Below are positions 63,861 through 64,000 of a stretch of 64,000 bases of DNA, piece by piece (positions within the stretch are counted from its first letter, which is position 1; each line of letters begins with the position of its first letter). This stretch comes from Flavipsychrobacter sp. (GTDB lineage: Bacteria > Bacteroidota > Bacteroidia > Chitinophagales > Chitinophagaceae). The notes under the pieces were generated by a model that did not search any database, was not told the origin of the DNA, and worked only from the letters and a program-made list of their open reading frames with translations. The translations under genes were made by a program, and so were the position numbers. The stretch covers positions 97,649 to 161,648 of the forward strand of contig JAEUVF010000001.1 in assembly GCA_016787265.1 (NCBI GenBank), read 5' to 3'.

Positions 63861-64000
63861 TTTGGAAATCAATCATTCCCGCCCTTATCTTTGCGCCCCG
63901 CAGATGAGAAAAGGAGTGAAGTTGAGAGCGGGCTAGATCTTTGAGAGGGCAGATGTTTGGAGGTTCTGAAAAGTTTTTGAAAAAAGATTTGGAGGGAATG
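63861..64000 (+). promoter_or_regulatory. Strong promoter and leader, probably of a stable-RNA operon
   Basis: TTTG (63861-63864) and TATCTTTG (63886-63893) are 21 bases apart. Downstream there is no start codon with a good frame, but a boxA-like GATCTTTGA (63936-63944), two TTTGGAGG repeats and a second TTTG at 63988-63991 at the very edge. This tandem layout resembles the leaders of rRNA operons in this bacterial group. The RNA gene itself would begin beyond the window. Confidence 0.55.

Overview
The window reads as chromosomal DNA of a Bacteroidota bacterium, most likely of the Chitinophagaceae/Sphingobacteriia type. The evidence is family content and promoter style. Families include an 1108-residue SecA, a bifunctional malic enzyme, large A2M and paired amidohydrolase exoproteins, an Hpt/LytTR relay, LemA-TPM genes and many short secreted proteins with SPI or lipoprotein signals. 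Several intergenic regions carry the Bacteroidota -7 element TAnnTTTG, and clear Shine-Dalgarno sequences are generally lacking. I see no phage, integrase, transposase, CRISPR array or plasmid gene; this is ordinary core-genome territory with a few unusual clusters.

Layout, left to right. 1-6929 (minus strand): a cut-off outer-membrane protein, then a run read from right to left as circularly permuted ATP-grasp, alpha-E protein, transglutaminase, RarA, an M28 peptidase and an ElaA acetyltransferase. 7029-8735: a four-helix membrane protein, then a PadR regulator with its membrane partner, bracketed by two copies of a GC-rich palindrome. 8740-15035: AspS, two tandem MtfA-like zinc peptidases, a SelW-like protein, a MOSC protein, a small membrane protein and a FAD oxidoreductase. 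15041-26244 (all minus): a giant alpha-2-macroglobulin-like protein, SucD, an MlaE/MlaF lipid-transport pair and malic enzyme.

26282-29153 is a self-contained plus-strand ABC transporter operon with a YtrA-type GntR regulator. A perfect inverted-repeat operator lies directly behind its promoter. 29154-31577 (minus): an M20 amidohydrolase, a SPOR protein and DeoC. 31669-37905 (plus): two secreted amidohydrolase-fold proteins, one with a degenerate first half and the other with no recognisable HxH metal site, then a lipoprotein and an HGSNAT/DUF5009-like membrane protein. 37907-42160 (minus): a DUF1080 lipoprotein and SecA. 42372-47358 (plus): an isolated atpG, scpB, lysA, a thioesterase-fold protein and a beta-CASP metallo-hydrolase.

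47351-50033 is a methionine/sulfur group: a trans-sulfuration PLP enzyme, OsmC and divergent MetX. 50225-53513 is a divergent phosphorelay of hybrid histidine kinase, Hpt and LytTR regulator. It is followed by an Old Yellow Enzyme, tRNA-Glu, the glycolytic pair gap-pgk, a LemA-TPM-TPM operon, a 650-base gene-free stretch, an M1 aminopeptidase, a secreted unknown and truA. The last 140 bases look like the promoter/leader of a strong stable-RNA (probably rRNA) operon starting just beyond the right edge.

The observations most worth following are the GntR promoter-operator layout, the amidohydrolase proteins with missing metal ligands, the ATP-grasp/alpha-E/transglutaminase module without a nearby protease, and the dispersed ACCCGACCGGT palindromes.
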